The notes below the pieces were generated by a model. The model saw only the letters and a list, made by a program, of their open reading frames with translations. It was not told the origin of the DNA and ran no database searches. A DNA stretch of 64,000 bases from HdN1 sp964473645 (GTDB taxonomy: Bacteria; Pseudomonadota; Gammaproteobacteria; Pseudomonadales; Ketobacteraceae), in contig CAYYPW010000015.1 in NCBI GenBank assembly GCA_964473645.1, forward strand, positions 1 through 64,000, in the 5' to 3' direction. This document shows, one piece after another, positions 8,983 through 17,797 of the stretch. Positions within the stretch are counted from its first letter, which is position 1. Each line of letters opens with the position of its first letter. Made by a program: the position numbers and the translations under genes.

Positions 8983-10863
8983 ATGGCTTTGCGCACTCGA
9001 TTTATTGCCATTTTAATCGCAATGCTCGTTGTGCCCATGCTGCTGAGCCAATCGTTTTTATTGCAACGCATTTTCGATATCCAGGAACAGACCTATCGAA
9101 AGCAATTGCAAACACTGGCCGACGAAGTTCATGAGGATCTGGAAGCCCAAAAACGACAAGCATTATTCAATATCAAAGTGATCTCGTTTTCGAACAGTCT
9201 GAATCGCTACATTAACAACGAACGTTATCGACTGCCCGAAGAAACCGCCTACCGTACCCTGCTCAGAAGCTTTGCTACCTATCTGCGCAGCAATCCAAGT
9301 TATCGCTCTCTCTATTTTTTGTTACCTGATGGCCGTGTGAATGTGCAGTTTGATTTGCTGGGGACACTCCCGCAACACGACATATTGCCTGATGAATCCG
9401 TCTTTAAACGCTTTCGTGAAGAGGCGCAATCAACATTCTATTGGTTTAGTACGCAACAGGAACCTGGCCATCTGCGCCTCATGATTGCTCATGCTGTAAC
9501 AGACACCACCGACTCGAGTATTACCCTTCGTCAACAGAGAAAAATCATCGGCTATATCGTGATAAGCGTAGCGCTTGATCATCTTAGATATTTTGGCACA
9601 CCTGAAAATGCGCATGCAAACCAAGCACAAGATGCCATGTTACTGCTACGCCATGACGGACGCGCCTGGTTGAAGAGTAGCGCTTTTAGTGAAGCCCTTT
9701 TTAATGCGACACAGGCTATTTCGTCAAAGCATCTGCCTGAAATCAAAATAAATGATGCCATCTACTTGATTGAATACGACGATCATGTGCCGGAAATCGT
9801 GATTGAAGCCTGGCTACCCCGTGCCCGACTGTATCAACAGGCAAGCGCGGCGATGGTGCAGCATATTGTAATATCGCTGCTTCAAATTTTGCTGATAGGC
9901 ATATTGTTCTATGTTGTCTTGAACCGCTGGTTGATTACTCCCCTACACAATGCACAATCACTGACAAGCCAGTTGCGCGAAGGAAAATGGCTGACACGCC
10001 AAGCAGAAGATCTCGCTAAACCGCAAGCACAAGATGAAGTCAAACAGCTGGTTGACGCGCTCTACGACATGAGCGAAACACTGGAACGAACGAGCATGGC
10101 GCTCGATCAAAAACGTGCGCAGGCAGAACAGGCAGAGCGCCTTAAAACAGAATTTCTGGCCAATATGAGCCATGAAATTCGCACGCCCGTCAACATCATT
10201 GTCGGTATCATGACCCGACTGGAAAAAAGCATGGTTGAACCCCGCCAAAAAGAAGCATTGGGTCTCGCAAAATCAGAAGCATTGCGGTTGGTGAAAGAAA
10301 TCGACGAACTGGTAATGCTCGCCGACCTGGAAACACGCAAGCACCAAATGGTTATTCGCGACTTTTACCTGCCAGACCTGTTACACAGCTGTCTTGCCAC
10401 TGCAACTGCGCCAGCACAGCAGAAAGGGCTGATTCTCGAATTGGATGCCACCGCTGACACCGCCTGTTTGTTACGGGGCGACAGCGACATGTTAGGGAAG
10501 GCGATCGCGATTCTGCTTGAGAATGCAGTTAAATTTACCGAGCATGGAAAAGTGACACTACGCGTAAACTGCACGCCAGAAGGCCAACATCGACGCGTGT
10601 CAGTTAGTGTGGACGACACCGGCCCAGGGATCAGTGAAGACGCCATACCGTTACTGGGGGAAGCCTTTCGCCAATTGGACGGGTCGCGCGTGCGGCTGCA
10701 CGGCGGGTTAGGCATGGGGTTGGCTATATGCAAAGGGCTACTGGCTTTACTGGGTGGACAGCTGAATGTCACTACCCAGACGGGCGCAGGCAGCAGTTTT
10801 TACTTCTCGATTGTGTTGCCCTGCGCACTCAACCCGGTGCCCCCAGATGCGTCACCAGCATAA
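8983..10863 (+). CDS. Membrane sensor histidine kinase
   Basis: 626 residues. A TM helix at about 8-27, a periplasmic domain of about 260 residues (Cache-like by layout), a second TM at about 290-312, a HAMP-like linker and a coiled coil lead to the kinase core. The H-box is NMSHEIRTPVNI with the phospho-acceptor His397. The N-box is ENAVKF with Asn514. G1 is DDTGPG (Asp545) and G2 is GLGMGLAI. All catalytic motifs look intact. There is no receiver domain, and no response regulator gene is adjacent. It follows the solute-binding protein with a 3-base gap, so co-translation is likely. The chemoreceptor gene comes 93 bases later. A periplasmic binding protein presenting ligand to the Cache region is my inference. 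Confidence 0.92.
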   Translation: MALRTRFIAILIAMLVVPMLLSQSFLLQRIFDIQEQTYRKQLQTLADEVHEDLEAQKRQALFNIKVISFSNSLNRYINNERYRLPEETAYRTLLRSFATYLRSNPSYRSLYFLLPDGRVNVQFDLLGTLPQHDILPDESVFKRFREEAQSTFYWFSTQQEPGHLRLMIAHAVTDTTDSSITLRQQRKIIGYIVISVALDHLRYFGTPENAHANQAQDAMLLLRHDGRAWLKSSAFSEALFNATQAISSKHLPEIKINDAIYLIEYDDHVPEIVIEAWLPRARLYQQASAAMVQHIVISLLQILLIGILFYVVLNRWLITPLHNAQSLTSQLREGKWLTRQAEDLAKPQAQDEVKQLVDALYDMSETLERTSMALDQKRAQAEQAERLKTEFLANMSHEIRTPVNIIVGIMTRLEKSMVEPRQKEALGLAKSEALRLVKEIDELVMLADLETRKHQMVIRDFYLPDLLHSCLATATAPAQQKGLILELDATADTACLLRGDSDMLGKAIAILLENAVKFTEHGKVTLRVNCTPEGQHRRVSVSVDDTGPGISEDAIPLLGEAFRQLDGSRVRLHGGLGMGLAICKGLLALLGGQLNVTTQTGAGSSFYFSIVLPCALNPVPPDASPA

Positions 10864-10956
10864 AAAAGCTATCAGATACGCATTCCCACCCTCCAGCCCT
10901 TCAAAAACCTCCTACCATTAAATAGCTTAATGCCAGGTATATGACGAGGAATCGCA

Positions 10957-13599
10957 ATGTCAGTGCTTACCTTCAAACAAAAAATGTATATGTTGTGTGG
11001 CCTCGGGGTGATCTCGGCCATCAGTGTGGGCGGCATTGGCTACTACGGTCAAATCGAGGAGTCCGCCGCGTTTAGAGATAATGTCACGCTGAGCCATGCG
11101 CAGCGAAATCACCTGGAGGGCGACATGATGCATGATGCCTTGCGGGCCGACATGCTGGCAGCCATGCTCGCAGGTAGCCAAGGGCAGGTCGAGCTGCGTG
11201 AAAGCATCGAAACCGATTTCAATGAACATGCAGCATTGTTTCGTCAAACCATCGAGTCCAACCGCGCACTGCCCTTAAGCACCCAGATGCGTACAAAAGT
11301 CGACGAGATAGCACCCGCCCTGGAAGCCTACATCAACGAAACCCAAAGCATCATTGATCTTGCCTTTAAGGACATCAACGCTGCCAACGCCAAAAAACCT
11401 GCGTTCACAAAAAGCTGGGAACTACTAGCCGAGCGGATGGGAAAACTCACCGACGATTTATCGACTGTTATTGAAGCCCAAGAAGCCCAAGCAATCGAAA
11501 ATGAGCAATTTTTCAGAACCCTCAGCCTGAGTGTTATTGGGCTGTTTGCTGCATTGATCATCATTGTCGGTGGTAGCATTATTCGCGGCGTATTGCGACA
11601 ACTTGGCGGTGAGCCGGCCTACGCAACTGAAATTGTCCGCCGCGTTGCGCGCGGTGAGCTCGATGTGCACGTGCAACGGGATGTCGCCATGGGGGAAAGC
11701 CTGCTTGCAGCGATCGATGATATGCGTCAAAAACTTAAAGCCAATATTGATGAAATCACCCGTGCGAGCGAGCAACAACGTATCACCGCAGCGGAGGCGG
11801 CACGCGTGAAGCAAGCTCTGGATGTGTGCGACACTGCCGCGCTGATCGTGAACGCCCAAGGCAAAATCATTTATGTAAATCGCGCCATTGAAAAAATGTT
11901 TGCAGAGACAGCAACGCATATCGGCAAACTGGCAAGCAGCTTCAATGCCAACCGCCTGTTGGAGTGGGATATCAATCTGCTGTTGGACCAATGTGGTTCG
12001 CCTCTGCGCGGATTACGCGAAACCCGGCGACAAAGAATCGTGGTCAATGCATTGACCTTTGATCTCAGTATGACCCCTATTCACGGTGAAGACAGAAGCA
12101 TCATAGGCTACGTGCTTGAATGGCATCACCTGACCGAGATACTTGCCAAGCAAGCGACTGAACAAAAAATCGCACAGGAAAATTCGCGTGTGCGACAGGC
12201 GCTGGACAACGTTTCATCCAACACCATGATTGCGGATAATAACGGCAATATTGTCTATATGAACCGTGCTGTGCTCACCATGATGAAAACAGCTGAATCA
12301 GATTTGCGCAAAGCGCTGCCGCATTTCAACGCTGATCAATTGATTGGTACCAATTTCGACGTTTTTCACAAAAACCCCGCGCACCAGCGCAATCTGTTGG
12401 CCAATCTCACTACTATCTATCGCACCCAAATCACCGTCGCGGGACGCACTTTCAGTTTGATTGCCAACCCGATCGTAAGCGATACGCACGAGCGCATCGG
12501 TTCAGTGGTGGAGTGGAATGACCGGACACAAGAAGTCGCCATTGAAGGCGAACTCAAACAGCTACTAACAGCCGCAAATGATGGCGACCTGAGCAAGCGC
12601 ATCGATCTCATTGGGAAAGAAGGATTTTATCGCGCGCTGAGTGAGGGCCTGAATGGATTGATGAATGTGGCTGATGATGTCATCTCCAATGCCTCCCGCG
12701 TGATGGACGCTCTTGCCCATGGACGTTTGAACGAGCGTATAGAAAGCAGTTACAAGGGTGCGTTTGATAAATTGAAAACTGATGCCAACGCTACCGTGGA
12801 TCGTTTGGTATCAGTGGTGGAACAAATCAGCGAATCAGCACGTGCAGTTGCCACGGGTGCCCAGGAAATTGCCCAGGGCAATACCGACCTCAGTCAGCGC
12901 ACAGAAGAGCAAGCCTCCTCATTGGAAGAAACCGCCTCCAGCATGGAAGAAATGACCAGTACCGTTCGCCAAAGCAGCGAAAATGCAAGACATGCCAATA
13001 CACTTGCCATTGAAGCACGTGAACGGGCCAGTCGCGGTGGTGAAATGGTTTCACGCGCAGTAAACGCCATGGGTGCCATCAGCACGTCGAGCAAGAAAAT
13101 AGCCGACATTATCTCGGTGATTGACGAAATCGCCTTTCAGACCAACCTGCTGGCCCTCAACGCAGCCGTCGAAGCCGCCCGTGCTGGCGAACAAGGGCGC
13201 GGCTTTGCGGTGGTCGCAGGCGAAGTTCGCAGCCTGGCACAACGCAGCGCCAGCGCCGCCAAAGAGATAAAGGATCTGATACGAGACAGCGTAACCAAAG
13301 TGCAGGATGGCACACAGCTGGTCAATGAATCAGGCGAAACGCTGAAAGAACTGGTGATATCGGTACAACGCGTCAGCAACATCGTGCAGGAAATCGCGAC
13401 AGCCGCCGTCGAGCAAACCGCCGGTATTGAGCAAGTCAACACTGCCGTGTCGCAAATGGACGAAATGACACAACAAAACGCTGCGCTCGTCGAAGAAGCC
13501 TCAGCCGCAGGCGAAGCGTTATCTGAGCAGGCCCGTCACCTGCTCGATCTTATTTCGTTTTTTGACAGCGGACGCGGCAGAATGCATAAGCGATATTAA
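10957..13599 (+). CDS. Methyl-accepting chemotaxis protein with two PAS domains
   Basis: 880 residues. TM1 is at about 10-29, a helical periplasmic domain of about 155 residues rich in charged helices follows (four-helix-bundle type by appearance), then TM2 at about 190-210 and a HAMP. Two PAS-like repeats (about 285-395 and 412-525) share NGKIIYVNRAI- and NGNIVYMNRAV-type motifs. A second HAMP-like stretch precedes the signalling domain, whose hairpin tip IDEIAFQTNLLALNAAVEAAR starts near residue 722. The chain ends in HKRY without a CheR-tethering pentapeptide. GAGGAAT lies upstream of the ATG. A bidirectional terminator follows. The kinase and binding-protein genes before it suggest linked sensing, but this may be an independent transcript. 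Confidence 0.93.
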   Translation: MSVLTFKQKMYMLCGLGVISAISVGGIGYYGQIEESAAFRDNVTLSHAQRNHLEGDMMHDALRADMLAAMLAGSQGQVELRESIETDFNEHAALFRQTIESNRALPLSTQMRTKVDEIAPALEAYINETQSIIDLAFKDINAANAKKPAFTKSWELLAERMGKLTDDLSTVIEAQEAQAIENEQFFRTLSLSVIGLFAALIIIVGGSIIRGVLRQLGGEPAYATEIVRRVARGELDVHVQRDVAMGESLLAAIDDMRQKLKANIDEITRASEQQRITAAEAARVKQALDVCDTAALIVNAQGKIIYVNRAIEKMFAETATHIGKLASSFNANRLLEWDINLLLDQCGSPLRGLRETRRQRIVVNALTFDLSMTPIHGEDRSIIGYVLEWHHLTEILAKQATEQKIAQENSRVRQALDNVSSNTMIADNNGNIVYMNRAVLTMMKTAESDLRKALPHFNADQLIGTNFDVFHKNPAHQRNLLANLTTIYRTQITVAGRTFSLIANPIVSDTHERIGSVVEWNDRTQEVAIEGELKQLLTAANDGDLSKRIDLIGKEGFYRALSEGLNGLMNVADDVISNASRVMDALAHGRLNERIESSYKGAFDKLKTDANATVDRLVSVVEQISESARAVATGAQEIAQGNTDLSQRTEEQASSLEETASSMEEMTSTVRQSSENARHANTLAIEARERASRGGEMVSRAVNAMGAISTSSKKIADIISVIDEIAFQTNLLALNAAVEAARAGEQGRGFAVVAGEVRSLAQRSASAAKEIKDLIRDSVTKVQDGTQLVNESGETLKELVISVQRVSNIVQEIATAAVEQTAGIEQVNTAVSQMDEMTQQNAALVEEASAAGEALSEQARHLLDLISFFDSGRGRMHKRY

Positions 13600-13612
13600 C
13601 GTAAAAAAAACA

Positions 13613-13648
13613 AAAAAAGGGGCAGTTGAAATTCACTGCCCCTTTTTT
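13613..13648. terminator. Bidirectional terminator between chemoreceptor and protease genes
   Basis: AAAAAAGGGGCAGT (13613-13626) and ACTGCCCCTTTTTT (13635-13648) are perfect complements around an 8-base loop. They give an A-tract, a GC stem and a T-tract on both strands. It lies between two convergent genes (ends at 13599 and 13679). Confidence 0.93.
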
Positions 13649-13678
13649 GATTGTGTAGATTTTACCGGTGACGTTGCG

Positions 13679-15076
13679 TTATTGAATCACGAGATACAAC
13701 GCCGCATTGCCACGCTGAATACGCAACAAGAGGTGATTGTCGCTGCGCGCGGCGGCCGCTTTCAGCTCTTCGATATTCCTTACGTCGCGGCGATTGGCAC
13801 CAATAATGATATCGCCCTCACGCAATCCAGAATGTGAGGCGGGGCTGCCGAATTCGAGCGCATCGACAATTACACCACGATCCCCTTTGTTGTTGCGCAG
13901 GCTGGCGCCCTCAAGGAATTTATGTACCTGCTCGGCTTTGGCAGACACCGCTTCTTTTTCTGAACGGCCACCAATTTCGACTTCAATGGTTTTTTCTTTG
14001 CCATCGCGGAGCACTTTAACGTCGACATCATCACCGATACGGCGCAGTCCGATTTCATTGCGTAGCTGCGCAGCAGAGGACATTTTTTTGCCTTCTATCT
14101 CGGTCACAATATCCCCCGCCTGAATCCCGGCCTCTTCAGCCGCAGATCCCGACTGGACTTCAGACACCAGCACGCCGACACTGCTATCGATGTTAAAGGC
14201 TTCAGCGAGATCCGGGGTGAGATCCTGAATCACTATCCCCAACTGGCCACGCTTAACCTCCCCGTGCTTGAGGATCTGATCGATACTGACTTTGGCCATA
14301 TTAGTGGGAATGGCAAAACCGATCCCCACGTTACCACCGGCCGGCGCCAGAATGGCTGTGTTGATCCCGACCAGCTCCCCGCGCAAGTTGACCAGCGCGC
14401 CACCCGAGTTGCCAGGGTTGATGGAGGCGTCCGTCTGGATAAAATTCTCGTACCCTTCGATGCCCAAGCCCGTGCGCCCCAGCGCGCTCACCACGCCGGT
14501 AGTAACGGTTTGACCCAACCCAAACGGGTTGCCAATGGCCACCACGAAATCCCCGACCTCTACCCGTTCCGAATCCGAGACTTTCAGCGCTGTCAGCTTG
14601 TCGGCATCGATGTCGAGCACGGCAATGTCGGCTTCTGGATCGGTCCCCACCACCTTGGCGGTGAAGGATCGACCGTCATTGAGAATAACTTTGACCTCGT
14701 CGGCACCATCCACCACATGATTATTGGTGACGACAGTGCCATTGCCAGCATCGATAATCACACCCGACCCCGCCGCCTGTGCCCTACGCTGGCGTTGCTG
14801 CATGGGTTGATCGGGCACATTGAAGAAGCGACGAAAAAACGGGTCATTGAGCAGCGGATTCACCGCCACCTGGCGATTGGCAAAGGTGGCAATGTTGACG
14901 ACTGCAGGGTTGACCTGCTTGAGCATGGGTGCCAACGAAGGCAAGCTCTGGCCCTGACTGTCAACGATGGGCAACACCGCCTGCGCTGACGTAACGGTAA
15001 GCGGGGTGAACCCCAGCAGGCCCGCACCTAAAACAAAGTTTGTCGCAACAGCCAGTAAACTTCTTCGAAATTGCAT
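13679..15076 (-). CDS. degQ: DegP/DegQ/MucD-type periplasmic serine endoprotease
   Basis: 465 residues from the ATG at 15076. AAGGAG lies 8 bases before that ATG, while an in-frame GTG three codons earlier overlaps the ribosome site, so I reject it. The signal peptide ends near AQA. The catalytic triad is visible: His120 (TNNHVVDGAD), Asp150 (DPEADIAVL) and Ser224 (INPGNSGGAL). Two PDZ domains follow (about 255-345 and 370-460), with GVLVSEVQ and GVIVDALEF carboxylate-binding-type strands. In the family, the trypsin-like domain degrades or refolds misfolded envelope proteins. A candidate sigma-E promoter lies just upstream. degP, degQ and mucD cannot be told apart reliably here; the symbol is provisional. 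Confidence 0.92.
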   Translation of the reverse strand: MQFRRSLLAVATNFVLGAGLLGFTPLTVTSAQAVLPIVDSQGQSLPSLAPMLKQVNPAVVNIATFANRQVAVNPLLNDPFFRRFFNVPDQPMQQRQRRAQAAGSGVIIDAGNGTVVTNNHVVDGADEVKVILNDGRSFTAKVVGTDPEADIAVLDIDADKLTALKVSDSERVEVGDFVVAIGNPFGLGQTVTTGVVSALGRTGLGIEGYENFIQTDASINPGNSGGALVNLRGELVGINTAILAPAGGNVGIGFAIPTNMAKVSIDQILKHGEVKRGQLGIVIQDLTPDLAEAFNIDSSVGVLVSEVQSGSAAEEAGIQAGDIVTEIEGKKMSSAAQLRNEIGLRRIGDDVDVKVLRDGKEKTIEVEIGGRSEKEAVSAKAEQVHKFLEGASLRNNKGDRGVIVDALEFGSPASHSGLREGDIIIGANRRDVRNIEELKAAAARSDNHLLLRIQRGNAALYLVIQ

Positions 15077-15114
15077 GGTTTGCACTCCTTCTCATGCCTC
15101 AACTACGAGTCAAA

Positions 15115-15143
15115 TTTCGATCGTTCTGTGTGGGTAAAGTTCC
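15115..15143 (-). promoter_or_regulatory. Candidate sigma-E (RpoE/AlgU) promoter of the protease gene
   Basis: On the minus strand GGAACTT (complement of 15137-15143) is followed after exactly 16 bases by TCGAAA (complement of 15115-15120). The sigma-E pattern is GGAACTT, a 15-16 base spacer, and a -10 beginning TC. The -10 would lie about 39 bases before the ATG. DegP-class proteases are classic sigma-E targets, which supports the assignment. Confidence 0.55.
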
Positions 15144-15390
15144 CGACATACGCTAAGGGTATTGTTGAGAACTTACATCGGGCACAAACCGACCGGCGGT
15201 CATTTATTTTCTTGATACATGTCACTTCTTGGTTGAATTGGCCTCCTCATTAGGGTGCATATTCCATTTCGGATGTGAAACTATATGCACTGTTTCCTTG
15301 CTGACTGTTTTGTGCTGATTTTTATTGTTTTCTTTTGGGCTTTGCCCGTAATGGATTTTTTGCCGTCTTGCGCGTGTGGAGGTTGTTTAC
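15144..15390. other. Intergenic region with an 8-bp inverted repeat
   Basis: This is the rest of the gap between the divergent protease and lipoprotein genes. GTGCATAT (15255-15262) and ATATGCAC (15283-15290) form a perfect inverted repeat with a 20-base spacer, which would suit a dimeric regulator. After 15290 the sequence is T-rich up to the GGAGG ribosome site at 15378-15382. No gene is seen. Confidence 0.4.
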
Positions 15391-17505
15391 ATGGCGCCGT
15401 TTAACCTTTTTTCAATGTTTTCATTGAGCCGAAATTTGTGTTCGTTTCCGCTGCTGAGTGTTCTGTTGCTAGCGCTGTCACTCGTGGGGTGCGATAACAG
15501 CAAGTCACGTGGTGACGCAGGGCCCAGCCCGATCGTAGTTTCAAGCAATGTGGTCAAGGGAGTCATGTCGGGCGCCGATATTGCCCTGTATGCCATCAGC
15601 AATGGCACCAAAGGCGCCTTGATCACGCGTACCACCAGCAGCGCCACGGGTGATTTCAGCCTTACCATTCCAGGCACAGAAAGCGGACCTTTTCTGGTCG
15701 AAGCCAGCAGTATTGCCAGCACCCGTCTGCGCTGTGACGTACTGGCCGGATGCGGCACCACTAACGCAGGCAGTACCGATGATGTCAATGGCGATGGCAC
15801 CACCAATTTTGGCGAATTCTATCCTTCCCCTGCGCTGACGCTCACGGCTGTCGCGGCTAACGCCAATGCTGTGGGACAGGTTTCGGTAACGCCCCTGAGC
15901 CATTTCGTTGCGCGTTTTGCAGGATCATTTCCTCAAGGCTGGGACACGCTCAGCATTGCAATATCGTATTCCCAGTTAGGTAATTTGTTCGGGCTCAGTT
16001 CCGATCTATCAACGCTTAAAGGTTTCGACATCACGCAGCCACCCCCGGCAGGCGTTACCCTCGATCAATGGCATTTCGCCCTGCTCAACGCCGCGTTTGC
16101 TGCACTGGCAGAAAATGGCCCAGCATCCCCCGAGTTGGGTAGTTGGCTGGACAGCGCAGCCGACACCTTCGCCCTGCAAAACGGTCAGTTACTGGCACGC
16201 CATGATGAAAGCGGCGCACTGAGTGCCGAAGATCTTGCCACCCATGCGAGAGCCCTGGCCGCACAACTCAACCCTGCCGCCGAAGCCTTTTTCGCTCGCC
16301 TGCAATTGTTGCTGCAGGCTTATGCCCCCGGCCAACTGACCAATGCACAGCCCTCCCCCGGCATCGGCAATGACACGCTCGCAAACGTAAACACCTTTCT
16401 CGACGATTGGCGCACATGGCGAAGCGATCTGCCCCTGTACGCCAACGGCACGCCGTTCAGCAGCACACAGGCCGATTACCAGGAACACCTGCAGGCACAA
16501 TGGACACTCACCCAGGTGCTCGCCAGCGCCAGTCAATATGCGCCTTATGCCGCCGCCCCCGATCTTGTGTTGGAGCAATATTGCAATTCCATCCAGAACG
16601 CCATCACCCGCAGCTTGTGCCAAAGCCTGCTAGCCAACAAAACCATCTGTCTTTTTGGTTTGGCCATCAACGGCGAACCCCTATGCGACTACCTGACACA
16701 CCTGCCGCTGCCCTTGAATAACGGCCTGATTGCGACAGTCGATATCTTTGCGCAAACCGCTCAGCTAACGGGCACACTCAATGGCCAAACAATCAATCTA
16801 TGGATGGTGGCCGAACAGAGTACCACCCAACAAATCACCATGCACATCAGTGGCAGCATTGAGAGTGAACGTTATGCCTGGACGTTGATGGATGGTGACA
16901 ACAACTTCTATTACAACACGCCGCTATCCGTGAATAATTTTCAGTTACCGGACTCTTTGCAATCCGATATTACGTTGAACTATTCGGCAATCAACGGCAA
17001 TGGCAGCCAACTCACGGGGGCCATGCATTCCAAATTAAATGTTGAGCTTGATCCTTGGCGTGCCATTGGCTGGTCGTCAGAAATGGCTGTTGCCTTGCCT
17101 GCCGTCCCCATGTCGCTAGAAATGACCGGTGATTTTACACTCCCGTATAGCGGTACGGGTTACGTCTTGATTCGTGGTGGCAGCAATCATTGGCTGGAAT
17201 TCGAGTTACCGCAGCAATCCTCAAACAATGGCCTGCTTGCACAAGTGCGCTTGGGCGGCACGCTGGCGCAATGGGAAAGCGGCCTTTTGAATTCAAAAGT
17301 AAGCTGGGATGGCCATAGCTTGAGCGCCAACTACACCAACGACTACCTTGAGCTGCAAAACGCACATGGGATTCGCCTGGTGATGCCTGAAGGTGGTGCC
17401 GATGCTGGCAATCTTTACTCAGGATCGCAACGCTATGGCAGGCTGTATCGCGAAGAGGACGTGTGGTGGGTACAATTAGCGGATCATTCGGAGGAGGTGT
17501 TGTAA
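15391..17505 (+). CDS. Large exported lipoprotein of unknown function
   Basis: 704 residues from the ATG at 15391, with GGAGG 8 bases upstream; an in-frame GTG at 15376 overlaps that site and is rejected. The lipobox is LSLVGC, followed by DNSKSR. Residues about 45-110 (VVKGVMSGADIALYAI, TTSSATGDFSLTIPG) look like a carboxypeptidase-regulatory-like or Ig-like module. NGDGTTNFGEFYPS resembles a calcium-binding loop. The middle 250 residues look alpha-helical, and the last 250 are rich in short beta strands (LNYSAINGNGSQLTG and similar). It is probably anchored in the outer membrane; retention depends on the +2 residue, which is Asp here, the classical inner-membrane signal in E. coli. I do not recognise a named family. 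Confidence 0.82.
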   Translation: MAPFNLFSMFSLSRNLCSFPLLSVLLLALSLVGCDNSKSRGDAGPSPIVVSSNVVKGVMSGADIALYAISNGTKGALITRTTSSATGDFSLTIPGTESGPFLVEASSIASTRLRCDVLAGCGTTNAGSTDDVNGDGTTNFGEFYPSPALTLTAVAANANAVGQVSVTPLSHFVARFAGSFPQGWDTLSIAISYSQLGNLFGLSSDLSTLKGFDITQPPPAGVTLDQWHFALLNAAFAALAENGPASPELGSWLDSAADTFALQNGQLLARHDESGALSAEDLATHARALAAQLNPAAEAFFARLQLLLQAYAPGQLTNAQPSPGIGNDTLANVNTFLDDWRTWRSDLPLYANGTPFSSTQADYQEHLQAQWTLTQVLASASQYAPYAAAPDLVLEQYCNSIQNAITRSLCQSLLANKTICLFGLAINGEPLCDYLTHLPLPLNNGLIATVDIFAQTAQLTGTLNGQTINLWMVAEQSTTQQITMHISGSIESERYAWTLMDGDNNFYYNTPLSVNNFQLPDSLQSDITLNYSAINGNGSQLTGAMHSKLNVELDPWRAIGWSSEMAVALPAVPMSLEMTGDFTLPYSGTGYVLIRGGSNHWLEFELPQQSSNNGLLAQVRLGGTLAQWESGLLNSKVSWDGHSLSANYTNDYLELQNAHGIRLVMPEGGADAGNLYSGSQRYGRLYREEDVWWVQLADHSEEVL

Positions 17506-17617
17506 ATTTGAAGTCGATGTGACGAGCAAATAATTCACAATTGAAAACATTTACTATCATTTGTTTATGACGCAAACCATCGATTTTAGTTCAAGAACTG
17601 ACCTCTCCGATCTAAAC

Positions 17618-17759
17618 GAGCGCTGGGAGTGGCAACTAAGTGCAGGACCGTCGCCGGCAGGGATGCCGGGGGGCGCCTAGCTGCGCCGAGCCTACAGGGA
17701 AGTATTTACGGGGGGACGCCTAGTCCGTGTCCTGAACTTAGTTACCACTCCCAGCGCTC
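17618..17759 (+). repeat. Large structured palindrome, copy A (core on plus strand)
   Basis: A 142-bp imperfect palindrome. Outer arms: GAGCGCTGGGAGTGG (17618-17632) pairs with 17745-17759, then after a C/A mismatch AACTAAGT (17634-17641) pairs with 17736-17743, then after a G/A mismatch CAGGAC (17643-17648) pairs with GTCCTG (17729-17734). The core shares long blocks with copies B and C, including CCGTCGCCGGCA, GATGCCGG and CGAGCCTACAGGGA. Copy A alone carries two 14-base inserts at 17670-17683 and 17712-17725. It lies between convergent genes. There is no T-tract, so it is not a simple terminator. Confidence 0.85.
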
Positions 17760-17797
17760 TGCGTCCGAAGCCCAAGCGATTCATCACCAATCAAATC

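Noticed and set aside
15077..15085. GTG start for the DegP/DegQ-type gene
   Set aside because: It overlaps AAGGAG, which is well spaced for the ATG at 15076.
17618..17759. Integron attC site
   Set aside because: Palindromic with variable arms like attC, but I find no RYYYAAC/GTTRRRY boxes, no cassette array and no integrase.
17618..17759. Simple Rho-independent terminator between the convergent genes
   Set aside because: No T-tract on either side, and the stem is far longer than a terminator and is shared with copies that lie between same-direction genes.
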